Assembly (NCBI GenBank): GCA_963762075.1
Contig: CAVXJC010000002.1
Coordinates: 372,001-436,000, forward strand
Length of the DNA: 64,000 nucleotides
Direction of reading: 5' to 3'
DNA from: JAOUEA01 sp963762075
GTDB taxonomy: Bacteria > Actinomycetota > UBA4738 > HRBIN12
Positions 17,482 to 25,830 of this stretch are shown here, piece by piece. How positions within the stretch are numbered: the stretch's first letter is position 1; every line of letters starts with the position of its first letter. The notes beneath the pieces are model-generated. The model searched no databases. It was given only the letters and a program-made list of their open reading frames with translations, and was not told the origin of the DNA. The position numbers were made by a program, and so were the translations under genes.

Positions 17482-18825
17482 ATGCGCAGCCCCGAGACCC
17501 GGTACGCGAAGACCGCCGACGGCGTGCACATCGCCTACCAGGTCGTCGGCGACGGATCGGTCGACATGGTGTTCGTGATGGGCTGGCTCTCGAACGTCGA
17601 AGCGATGTGGGAGGAACCCGACTTCGCCAGGTTCCTCGACCGACTCGGCACGTTCTCGAGATTGATCCTGTTCGACAAGCGCGGCGTCGGTCTCTCCGAC
17701 CGCGTGCCCGATGACCGCCTGCCCGACCTCGAGACGCGCATGGACGACGTGCGAGCCGTGATGGACGCTGTGGGGTCCGAGCGGGCCGTGGTGTTCGGGG
17801 TTTCCGAAGGCGGTCCGATGTCGCTGCTCTTCGCCGCGACCTACCCCGAACGCACGGTGGCGCTCGCGCTCTACGGCACCACGGCCGACTTCACGATCAG
17901 GTCGCCCGCCTACAAGGACGATGGCGCGGCCTACCTCGAGCGCATGGAGGGGGCATGGGGAACGGAAGCGTTCGCCCGCCACGAGACCGGGGAATGGGGT
18001 GCGCCGGGCTTCGAGCACGACGAGCGACTGATCACGTGGCTCGCCTCCTACATGCGCCGATCTGCGAGTCCGTCCGCCGCGATCGCCCTCGAGCGCATGA
18101 ACCGTGAGATCAATGCCACGCACGCCCTCGCATCGATCCACGTGCCGACGCTCGTGATCGCGAGGACCGGCGATCTCGACTTCCCGATCGAGGAGAGCCG
18201 ACGCACCGCCGAGCGCATCGTCGGCGCCAGGTTCGTCGAGCTGCCGGGCAGCGTGCATTTCCCGTGGGTGGGTCCGCAGGACGACATCCTCGACGAGGTC
18301 GAGCGGTTCATCGTGCAGCTCGGCGAGGTGGAGGCCGGACTCGACCGCGCGCTGGCCACCGTGCTCTTCACCGACGTGGTGGGCTCGACAGAGAAGGCCG
18401 GCGAACTCGGCGATCGGGGCTGGAAGGACCTCGTCGAGACGCACCATCGTCGGGTCCGCGGTCAGCTCGCCCGGTTCCGAGGGATCGAGGTCGACACCGC
18501 AGGCGACGGGTTCTTCGCGACGTTCGATGGCCCCGCCCGAGCCGTGCGGTGTGCGGCCGCGATCATCGCCGCGGTCGCGCCCCTCGGCATCGAGGTGCGA
18601 GCGGGCGTGCACACGGGCGAGGTCGAGACGATCGACGGCAAAGTCGGCGGCATGGCCGTCGTGATCGGGGCGCGCGTCGGAGCGCTGGCCGGCGCCTCGG
18701 AGGTGCTCGTCTCGCAGACAGTGAGGGACCTCGTGGCGGGATCCGGCCTGTCGTTCGAGGAAGCGGGCGAGCACGGGCTCAAGGGCGTGCCCGACCGCTG
18801 GCGCCTGTACAGAGTGGTGACATGA
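17482..18825 (+). CDS. Alpha/beta hydrolase - class III adenylate/guanylate cyclase fusion (copy 1)
   Basis: 447 residues from the ATG at 17482; an earlier in-frame start at 17446 is possible. Residues 1-285 form an alpha/beta-hydrolase fold (DGVHIAYQVVGDG, LFDKRGVGLSD) with an intact nucleophile elbow G-V-S108-E-G. Residues 290-447 are a class III cyclase domain with metal aspartates at D298 (VLFTDVVGST) and D342 (DTAGDGFF). The transition-state Asn is not seen (the motif reads AVVIGARV, with Arg kept), as is common in this hydrolase-fused clade. No membrane segment. The hydrolase half probably senses a small ligand. Copy 2 follows after a VOC gene; all three are close-packed and likely cotranscribed. 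Confidence 0.88.
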   Translation: MRSPETRYAKTADGVHIAYQVVGDGSVDMVFVMGWLSNVEAMWEEPDFARFLDRLGTFSRLILFDKRGVGLSDRVPDDRLPDLETRMDDVRAVMDAVGSERAVVFGVSEGGPMSLLFAATYPERTVALALYGTTADFTIRSPAYKDDGAAYLERMEGAWGTEAFARHETGEWGAPGFEHDERLITWLASYMRRSASPSAAIALERMNREINATHALASIHVPTLVIARTGDLDFPIEESRRTAERIVGARFVELPGSVHFPWVGPQDDILDEVERFIVQLGEVEAGLDRALATVLFTDVVGSTEKAGELGDRGWKDLVETHHRRVRGQLARFRGIEVDTAGDGFFATFDGPARAVRCAAAIIAAVAPLGIEVRAGVHTGEVETIDGKVGGMAVVIGARVGALAGASEVLVSQTVRDLVAGSGLSFEEAGEHGLKGVPDRWRLYRVVT

Positions 18826-18836
18826 GGGAGGACTGA

Positions 18837-19220
18837 GTGGCGAGCATCTACTACACGACTTTCGACTGCGCCGATCCACGAGGGCTCGCGGCGTTCTGGG
18901 CGACCGCGCTCTCGTACGAGGTCTACGCGCCGAACGAAGCACGGGGCGAGGTGGAGCTGCGCGATCCGACTGGGGAAGGACCGAGGCTCGGGTTCATGAA
19001 GGTGCCGGAGTCCAAGGTCGTCAAGAACCGTGTGCACCTCGACCTGCTCCCCGACACCACGCTCGAGGCGGAGGTCGAACGCCTGACCGCGGCGGGTGCC
19101 ACGCTGGTCAACACCCTCCGGGACCCGGCGACCTTCGTCGACCCCATGCACTGGGCGGTGTTGCACGACCCGGAGGGCAACGAGTTCTGCGTGATAGAAC
19201 GACGCGGCGAGCGCACGTGA
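18837..19220 (+). CDS. VOC (glyoxalase-like) family protein
   Basis: 127 residues. A vicinal-oxygen-chelate fold with two beta-alpha-beta-beta modules: YYTTFDCADPRGLAAFW at the start and a second module after HLDLLPDTTLEAEVERL. The end DPEGNEFCVIER is typical of this group (Glu as putative metal ligand). Substrate unknown; relatives include glyoxalases, dioxygenases and drug-binding proteins. GTG at 18837, 11 bp after copy 1 of the hydrolase-cyclase; its stop overlaps the start of copy 2 by 4 bp, so it is embedded in that operon. Confidence 0.85.
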   Translation: MASIYYTTFDCADPRGLAAFWATALSYEVYAPNEARGEVELRDPTGEGPRLGFMKVPESKVVKNRVHLDLLPDTTLEAEVERLTAAGATLVNTLRDPATFVDPMHWAVLHDPEGNEFCVIERRGERT

Positions 19221-20527
19221 ACCCGAAGACCGGCTACGCGAGGACCGATGACGGGGTCTACATCGCGTACCAGACGCTCGGTGACGGTCCGATCGACATC
19301 GTCTGGCAGTTCGAGTGGATCGGCAACGTCGACACGATCTGGGGGTTCCGGCCGTACGCGGAGTGGTTCCGCGGTCTGGCGTCGTTCTCGCGGCTGATCC
19401 TGCATGACCGCCGTGGCATGGGAGCGTCGAGCCGTGACGTCGCGCCCCCGAACCTGGAGACCAGAGTGGCGGACCTGGTGGCCGTCCTGGATGCTGTCGG
19501 TTCCGAGCGAACCGTCCTCGGTGGGGCGTACGAGGGGGGCGCTCCGAACGTGCTGTTCGCCGCCACGTTCCCCGAACGCGTGCACTCGCTGTTCTGGTGG
19601 TACCCGGCGCCCCGAACGACCAAGGCACCTGACTACCCGTTCGGTGCGAGCCAAGAGCTCTTGGAGCAGGGGACGAAGGACACGCTCGAACGCTGGGGAA
19701 CCGACGATTACGTGTTCGTGACGAGCGAGAACCCGAACCCGCAAGCGGAAGTGGTCCCATGGGGCCTGCTCAGCCGGCAGACCGCCACGCCGGACGTGGC
19801 CGCGAAGATGGATCGGATCTACAACGAGAGCGACGTGCGCGGGGCGATGCCCGCGATCGCGGCGCCCGTCCTGTTGCTCGCCCGCGAGCGCGACGTCGGA
19901 GCCCTCACCTACCTCGCCACGCTGCTCCGCAGACCGGAGATCCGCCTGTTCCCCGGCGAGGACGAGCTCAAGGTGCACGAACAGCCGGCCCTGCTGGATG
20001 CGATCCGCGGGTTCGTCGGCATCGAGGCTCCAGCCCCGGAGTTGGACACCGTGCTGTCCACCGTCCTGTTCACCGACGTCGTGGACTCGACCCGGAAGCA
20101 GGCCGAACTCGGCGATCGCCGCTACAAGGCTCTGATCGAGCAGCACCACGCCATCGTGCGCGACGGCCTCGATCGCTATCGTGGACAGGAGGCGAGCACC
20201 GCCGGGGACGGCTTCTACGCCACGTTCGAAGGGCCCGCCCGCGCGATCCGGTGCGCGCTCGAGATCGAGCATCGCGTCCGCGACCTCGGGATCGAAGTGC
20301 GCGCCGGCGTCCACACCGGCGAATGCGAGTTGATCGACGGGCAGGTCGGTGGCCTGACGGTTTCGATCGGCGCTCGGGTGGCCGCACGCGCGGGGCCGAA
20401 CGACGTGCTCGTCTCACAGACCGTCAAGGACCTCGTTGCCGGCTCGGGCTTCTCGTTCGATGACGCAGGCGAGCACGAGCTCAAGGGCGTGCCCGACCGC
20501 TGGCGTCTCTACCGGGTGGTGGCCTGA
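19217..20527 (+). CDS. Alpha/beta hydrolase-like - class III cyclase fusion (copy 2), hydrolase nucleophile replaced by Tyr
   Basis: 436 residues, a diverged paralogue of the gene at 17482. The N-terminal half has the same fold signatures (DGVYIAYQTLGDG, LHDRRGMGAS), but the nucleophile elbow reads G-G-A-Y105-E-G-G, with Tyr where Ser is needed. The codon is TAC, so this is not a reading error of a single ambiguous base in a Ser TCN codon. The C-terminal cyclase domain retains FTDVVDST and the STAGDGFYATF metal site, and again VSIGARV in place of the Asn-containing motif. I infer a ligand-binding rather than hydrolytic input domain. GTG start overlaps the VOC gene stop. Confidence 0.88.
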   Translation: MNPKTGYARTDDGVYIAYQTLGDGPIDIVWQFEWIGNVDTIWGFRPYAEWFRGLASFSRLILHDRRGMGASSRDVAPPNLETRVADLVAVLDAVGSERTVLGGAYEGGAPNVLFAATFPERVHSLFWWYPAPRTTKAPDYPFGASQELLEQGTKDTLERWGTDDYVFVTSENPNPQAEVVPWGLLSRQTATPDVAAKMDRIYNESDVRGAMPAIAAPVLLLARERDVGALTYLATLLRRPEIRLFPGEDELKVHEQPALLDAIRGFVGIEAPAPELDTVLSTVLFTDVVDSTRKQAELGDRRYKALIEQHHAIVRDGLDRYRGQEASTAGDGFYATFEGPARAIRCALEIEHRVRDLGIEVRAGVHTGECELIDGQVGGLTVSIGARVAARAGPNDVLVSQTVKDLVAGSGFSFDDAGEHELKGVPDRWRLYRVVA

Positions 20528-20585
20528 CACAGCCTGGTGCGACGGCAAGGCCGCCACGTGAACCGTTGGCCGTAGACTGACCCGC

Positions 20586-20747
20586 GTGCCGCGCTGGAAG
20601 CCGCAGATCCGTCCGCCCGGGCTGAAACCCACGACCAAGGTCGGCACGCTCGGGCCCTACCGCGCCCGTCTCGGCCTCGCATGGGTGATCGCACCGCTCG
20701 TCGCCGGCGTCGTGATCGCCGTTGCCGGATACCTCGCCCTCCGCTGA
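20586..20747 (+). CDS. Small single-pass membrane protein
   Basis: 53 residues from a GTG at 20586. A basic, Pro-rich N-terminus (VPRWKPQIRPPGLKPTTKVG) precedes one hydrophobic helix (LGLAWVIAPLVAGVVIAVAGYLAL) that runs to the C-terminus. It ends 5 bp before the ATG of the dimethylformamidase-like gene. Too short for family assignment; the amphipathic head plus single helix looks like a genuine small membrane protein. It could be an unrelated small anchor cotranscribed with its neighbours. Confidence 0.5.
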   Translation: MPRWKPQIRPPGLKPTTKVGTLGPYRARLGLAWVIAPLVAGVVIAVAGYLALR

Positions 20748-20752
20748 TCCCG

Positions 20753-22219
20753 ATGCTCGAGGGCTACTGCTTCCCGCGCTCCGCCGCGACAGGCGAGTCG
20801 CTGCCCCTGCACGTCGCGACCGACGCGGCGAGATTCAACGTGGAGGTGGCTCGGGAGGGGCCGACCCGCGAGGTCGTGTGGGGGGCCGAGGGCGTCCCCG
20901 GTCAGGCCCACCCAACGCCCGACGACGCCGCGGCGAACGGCTGCGGGTGGCCGACCGCCGTGGAGATCCCGATCGCCTCCGACTGGCGGAGCGGCTACTA
21001 CTCCGTCACGCTCACCGCGGGCGAGGAACGCGGCGATGCGTTCCTCGTCGTGCGTCCGAAACCCGGGGCAGCGCGCTCCCCGATGATCTTCGTGCTCTCG
21101 ACCACCACGTGGAACGCCTACAACGACTGGGGCGGACCGAGCCTGTACACCGGCGGCACTCGGGTCTCGTTCGAGCGTCCGCTGGCGCGCGGATTCCTGG
21201 ACAAGCCGTCGCCTCACCGTCGCAAGATGCAGCCCGAGCCCGACCGCGAGGGAAACTGGTACTTCGAGTGGGCGGAGCCGCTGGGCCTTTCGCTCTGGAG
21301 CGGGGGCGCCGGCTGGGCCGCGTGGGAGCGCGACTTCGTTCGATGGGCCGAGTCGAACGGCTACGAGCTCGACGTCGCGACCTCAGAGGATCTCGAGCAG
21401 CACCCCGACGTGCTCGACGGGCATCGCCTGTACCTTTCGGTCGGCCATGACGAGTACTGGTCGTGGGGCATGCGCGAGGCGCTCGACGCCTTCATCGACG
21501 CCGGTGGGAACGCTGCGATCCTGAGTGGGAACACGTGCTTCTGGCAGGTGCGCTTCGACGACGAGCTCCGGTCGATGACGTGCTTCAAGTACCGGGCCGA
21601 CGAGGATCCTGTCGTCGGCACACCCGACGAGCGCCTCGTCTCCGGCGTCTGGAGCGATCACCGCATCGCGTGGCCCGAGACGCGCACGATCGGCCTGACG
21701 TTCACGCGCGGGGGCTACTCGCGCTACGGCCTCGGCGTGCCCCGCGGGTCGGGCGCCTACACGGTGTGGCGACCCGAGCACTGGGCGTTCGAAGGCACCG
21801 ACCTGCGCTACGGCGACGAGCTCGGGCGCGCGAACGCCATCGTCGCCTACGAGGTCGACGGCGTGGAGCTCACGACGGGCGCCGACGGACTGCCGGTCCC
21901 GACCGGGTCCGACGGCGCGCCCGACGGGCTCGAGATCCTGGCCACCGCCCCGGCGCGCCTGTGGAGCCGAGCCGAGCAGCCGAGCCGGTACTCTCACGAG
22001 CCTGGCGAGCTCGAGAACGCGGCGATGGCCGTGTTCGGTCCGGGCTGGCGAGATCAGGTGCATCGCGTGACGAACAACCACGCGTGCATCGGCGTGTTCA
22101 CCAAACCGAACGGGGGCGGCACCGTTTTCAATGCGGGCGTCACGGACTGGACCTGCGGCCTCGGAGACCGCGACGTCGATCGCATCACGCGCAACGTGCT
22201 GGACCGGCTCTCATCGTAG
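20753..22219 (+). CDS. N,N-dimethylformamidase large-subunit-like protein
   Basis: 488 residues from the ATG at 20753; an upstream in-frame start overlaps the small gene and is less likely. The protein matches the C-terminal catalytic-type domain of DMFase beta subunits: SPMIFVLSTTTWNAYNDWGG, the conserved SVGHDEYWSWGMR near residue 225, then NAAILSGNTCFWQVR. In DMFase, tyrosines and a glutamate bind mononuclear iron; the Tyr in HDEYW may be one, but I cannot align it precisely here. Relatives without the small subunit are common in Actinobacteria and their substrates are unknown. It converges with pcrA, 10 bp between stops. Confidence 0.82.
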   Translation: MLEGYCFPRSAATGESLPLHVATDAARFNVEVAREGPTREVVWGAEGVPGQAHPTPDDAAANGCGWPTAVEIPIASDWRSGYYSVTLTAGEERGDAFLVVRPKPGAARSPMIFVLSTTTWNAYNDWGGPSLYTGGTRVSFERPLARGFLDKPSPHRRKMQPEPDREGNWYFEWAEPLGLSLWSGGAGWAAWERDFVRWAESNGYELDVATSEDLEQHPDVLDGHRLYLSVGHDEYWSWGMREALDAFIDAGGNAAILSGNTCFWQVRFDDELRSMTCFKYRADEDPVVGTPDERLVSGVWSDHRIAWPETRTIGLTFTRGGYSRYGLGVPRGSGAYTVWRPEHWAFEGTDLRYGDELGRANAIVAYEVDGVELTTGADGLPVPTGSDGAPDGLEILATAPARLWSRAEQPSRYSHEPGELENAAMAVFGPGWRDQVHRVTNNHACIGVFTKPNGGGTVFNAGVTDWTCGLGDRDVDRITRNVLDRLSS

Positions 22220-22229
22220 ACGCCCGGAA

Positions 22230-24583
22230 TCACGCCTTCATCAACGGGGCGTATGCGAGCAGCACACGCTTCTCCCCCACATCCGGGAACGAGATCGTCG
22301 CCTCGGCACCGTCACCCGTGCCGGACACGGTCAACACGATGCCTTCGCCCCAGCGCTCGTGCACGACCGTGTCGCCCGATGCGATCACGGGCACCTCACG
22401 AGTCGACACGCCCCTGGGCTGCGGTGGCGTCCAGTCGGCTGCGGGCCGGTCGTCGTCGTCGTGCTCTCGCCGCCCGCCGATCACACGCCCGCCGCCTCTT
22501 CCGGCTCCCGGGTAGCCGCCGGCACCCGACCCGGGCCCTGGATCTCCGCCGGCGGTCACGCGGCTACCGCGCCTTCCACCTGCATACCGGCCGCCGTAGC
22601 CGGTTGCCGAGCCTTCGCTCTCACGAACATCGAACAGGTGCTCCGGCATCTCACCGAGGAACCGTGACGGCGGGTTGTACTGAGTCTGCCCGTAGAGCGT
22701 GCGGCTCCAGGCGTGCGTCAGGTACAAGCGTTGGCGAGCTCGCGTGATGCCCACGTACGCCAGGCGGCGTTCTTCCTCCAGGGCGGCCGCGTCGGTCATC
22801 GACCGGAAGTGAGGGAAGATGCCGTCCTCCATGCCGACGATGAACACGATCGGGAATTCGAGGCCCTTGGCGATGTGCAGCGTCATCAAGCGTCACGCTC
22901 GACGCGTCTTCGTCGTACTCGTCCTGCTCGCCGATCAACGACACCTGCTCCAGGAACTGCTCGAGGCCGGCGTCGGGCTCACGCGTGAGCAGCTCGCCCG
23001 CCACGCCGCCGAGCTCTTGGATGTTCTCGATCCGTCCCTGCGCCTCGACGGTGCGCTCCTCCTCGAGCTCACCGAGGTAGCCGGACTCGAGCGCAGCGAA
23101 CTCCACCATGCGGGCCGGGCCGGCCCCCTCGTCGAGATGACGCCGGATCGCCTCCATCACCTGGTTGAAGCCAGCGACCGCACCCTTGGCCCGCGTCTGC
23201 AGCACCGCGATCTCGTCGATGCGTCGGCAGGCCTCGACCACGTCGATGCCCTCGGTATCGGCGAACGATTCCAGCGCCGCGACCGTGGCGTCGCCGATGC
23301 CCCGCTTCGGGCGTGTTCACGACGCGCCTGAACGAGATCACGTCCTGCGGATTGAGCAACAGCCGCAGGTATGCGAGCACGTCCTTGATCTCACTTCGCT
23401 GATAGAAGCGCACACCGCCGAAGACGCGGTAGTTCGTGCCGACGCGCATCAGCACGTCCTCGAGCACACGGCTCTGAGCGTTCGTGCGGTAGAAGATCGC
23501 CACGTCGGAGAGCCGGTAGCCCTCGGTCTCGCGCAAGCGCTCGATCTCGTCGACCACGAAGAAGGCCTCCTCGTGCTCGTCGTCGGCGCGGAACCGCACG
23601 ATCAGCTCGCCCGACCCGGCCTCGGTCCACAGCGACTTCGGCTTGCGCTGCTGGTTGTGCTCGATCAGCGCGTTCGCCGCCTCGAGGATGTTCTGCGTGG
23701 AGCGGTAGTTCTGCTCCATCAGGAAGACGGTCGCGTCGGGGTAGTCGCGCTCGAAGTCGAGCATGTTCTGGATCGTGGCGCCGCGCCAGCTGTAGACGCC
23801 CTGATCGGCGTCGCCGACGACGCAGACGTTGCGGTGCTTCGCGGCGAGCAGGTTCACGAGCTCGTACTGAGCGCGGTTCGTGTCCTGGTACTCGTCGACC
23901 ATCAGGTACCGGAACCGTTCCTGATAGTGCTCGAGGACCTCCGGGTGCTCGCGGAAGAGCCGCACCGTCTCGCTGATCAGGTCGTCGAAGTCGAGCGCGC
24001 CCGCGTCGCGCTTGCGCCGTTCGTACGCGTGGTAGACCTTGGCGATCGTTTCCTCGTAGAAGTTGCTCGCCATGCTCGCGAAGTCATCGGGACCGACGAC
24101 ACGATCCTTCGCGCTCGAGATGCCACTCGCCATCGCGCGGGGCGGGTAGCGCTTCGGGTCGAGGTCGAGGTCCTTCAGGATGCCGGCGATCAGGCGTTCG
24201 GTGTCACCGTCGTCGTAGATCGTGAACCCGCTCGGCACGCCGAGATGAGCATGCTCGCGACGGAGCAGGCGCGCACATGTCGAGTGGAAGGTGAGGATCC
24301 ACATGCCCTTCGTCACGCGCTCGCCCAGCATGGCCTCGACCCGCTCGGCCATCTCGCGCGAGGCCTTGTTCGTGAACGTGATCGCGAGGATCTCGAACGG
24401 CGAGACACCCATCTCGCGGATCAGGTATGCGATGCGGTGCGTGAGCGCTCGGGTCTTGCCGCTGCCTGCCCCCGCCACGATCAACACCGGCCCCTCGGTG
24501 TGCAGGACCGCTTCCGTCTGGATGTCGTTCAAGCCCTCGAGCAGGGGGGAGACGGCGTTCACGCGGGCAAGTGTAGGTGGCAT
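22230..24583 (-). CDS. pcrA: UvrD/PcrA-type ATP-dependent DNA helicase, two frameshifts
   Basis: About 784 residues when rejoined, normal for PcrA. Superfamily 1A signatures in order: Walker A AGAGSGKT near 45, TFTNKASREM, Walker B VDEYQDTN near 245, GDADQGVYSWRGA, QNYRS, then LHIAKGLEFPIVF and VGITRARQRLYLTHA. A Gly-rich linker and a C-terminal Tudor-like end (DTVVHERWGEG) follow, as in actinobacterial PcrA. Frame changes near 23310 (NTP to KRGIGDA) and near 22889 (SVTL to MTLHIA), each repaired by removing one base. As pcrA is usually essential, these look like assembly indels. Start taken as the ATG at 24583; a GTG at 24562 is also possible. Confidence 0.92.
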
Positions 24584-24620
24584 GAGCGACGCGGACCGCG
24601 TCTGACGGTACCGTTGGGAC

Positions 24621-25250
24621 ATGGCGGTCGAGCGACAGGCGCGCGGAGGCTGGCGCACGATCGTGCACTGGTTCGGCATGGCGTGCTTGATGGCCGCGGC
24701 AGGTTTCGCAGGGTACGTCGGGTGGTCACTCTGGGGCACCGGCCTGCATACGGCCGAGGCGCAGGAGCGACTCCGCACGGAGTTCCGGCGGGAGGTCGGA
24801 GGCGAGCCGGCCGATCCGTCGACCGCGCCCGAGCGGGTGCCGTTGGGCGACGCCTACGCGCAGCTCGAGATCCCCGCGATCGACGTGAACTTCATGGTGG
24901 TGCAGGGCACGAGCTACGAGGACCTGAAAGACGGGCCCGGCCATTACGCCGATACCGCCGACCCCTGGGACGACACGGGACGGGTCGCGATCGCAGGACA
25001 CCGCACGACCTACCAGGCACCGTTCTTCGACCTCGAACAGCTCAGGAGGGGCGACTCGATCACGGTGCGTACCACGTACGGCACGTACCGCTACGAGGTC
25101 GATGACGTGTTCGTGATCCCTTCGGAAGGTTCGGGTCGCGTGCTCGCCCAGACACCCCGTCCCACCCTGGTGCTCACGACCTGCCACCCGAAGTATTCGA
25201 GCAGCGAGCGGCTGATCGTGACCGCCCGCCGGATCGAGGTCGCGACTTAG
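24621..25250 (+). CDS. Class E sortase
   Basis: 209 residues. An N-terminal helix (residues 15-38) anchors the enzyme in the membrane. The catalytic domain has His127 in AGHRT, Cys188 in LTTCHP and Arg197 in SSERL, the sortase triad in the usual order. Class E sortases of high-GC Gram-positives attach LAxTG-type proteins to peptidoglycan; no such substrate is in the window. ATG at 24621, divergent from pcrA across a 37-bp gap. The last 4 bp overlap the end of the convergent Xre gene. No indels. Confidence 0.9.
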   Translation: MAVERQARGGWRTIVHWFGMACLMAAAGFAGYVGWSLWGTGLHTAEAQERLRTEFRREVGGEPADPSTAPERVPLGDAYAQLEIPAIDVNFMVVQGTSYEDLKDGPGHYADTADPWDDTGRVAIAGHRTTYQAPFFDLEQLRRGDSITVRTTYGTYRYEVDDVFVIPSEGSGRVLAQTPRPTLVLTTCHPKYSSSERLIVTARRIEVAT

Positions 25251-25682
25251 CGGCCCGGTGACCCCTCGAGGAGTGACGGCGCTGCGAGTGCGAAGTAGTC
25301 CGGGAGCCCATCCTCCGTGTTGGCGAGCAGCGCTCCGAGGGCCACAGGCTCGTCCGCGCCCGGGCGTCGTAGTCCGACGACCAGCTCGAAACCGGCACCA
25401 CCGACGACCCGCATGAGCGTTCGCACGGTCGGCACGCGGTTGCCGGTTTCCATCGCCGTGACTGCCGCCTGCGATGTGCCGGACCCGGGATGCGAGGGCT
25501 CGCTGCGTCATCCCGGTCAGCTCACGGGCCGAAAGGATGGGCTCGCCCACTCCAAGGGGCGAAGGTCGGCTGTGGGCCGAGGCTTGAGCTTCGGCAGCGG
25601 CAGCCAGCTCTCCTTCGAGCAACGCTGTGAAGTCCGGGAGACCCCGTCCGGCGAGGCTCGCATCTCTGTTCGGCTTCGACAC
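25247..25682 (-). CDS. Xre-family helix-turn-helix regulator (antitoxin-like), one frameshift near 25487
   Basis: About 144 residues if read from the GTG at 25682. An Ala/Glu-rich N-terminus (FTALLEGELAAAAEAQ) leads to a lambda-repressor-type HTH: ILSARELTGMTQRALASR, a one-base shift near 25487, then SGTSQAAVTAMETGNRVPT and TLMRVVGGAGFELVVG. That HTH layout with the GNR.P...L...A.G.EL pattern is typical of HigA/Xre antitoxin-like regulators. No toxin gene is adjacent. Palindromic operator-like sites overlap the start, suggesting autoregulation. The true start is unsure because the frame stays open to 25778. Confidence 0.65.
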
Positions 25683-25746
25683 CGGAATCGGTGTCAAATT
25701 CGACAGAGGCGGGATCGGACCCGCTTTGACATCAGTATCGGTGTCA
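25678..25746. promoter_or_regulatory. Paired palindromic operators at the start of the Xre gene
   Basis: Two related 18-19 bp sites, 50 bp apart: 25678-25696 (minus strand GACACCG-ATTC-CGGTGTC, perfect 7-bp arms, 4-bp spacer) and 25728-25746 (GACACCG-ATAC-TGATGTC, arms matching at 5 of 7). Both are preceded by T on the minus strand, and the first overlaps a TTGACA-like hexamer. A dimeric HTH protein would bind such sites on the same DNA face about five turns apart. The adjacent Xre protein is the obvious candidate; this is inference. Confidence 0.5.
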
Positions 25747-25830
25747 GCGCCATCAGAAGGACTTCGTCCGTACCGCATGCCCCGAGGTTACGGATCCGCG
25801 CCGACAGAGAAGGATTTGCACGCGGGGGCT

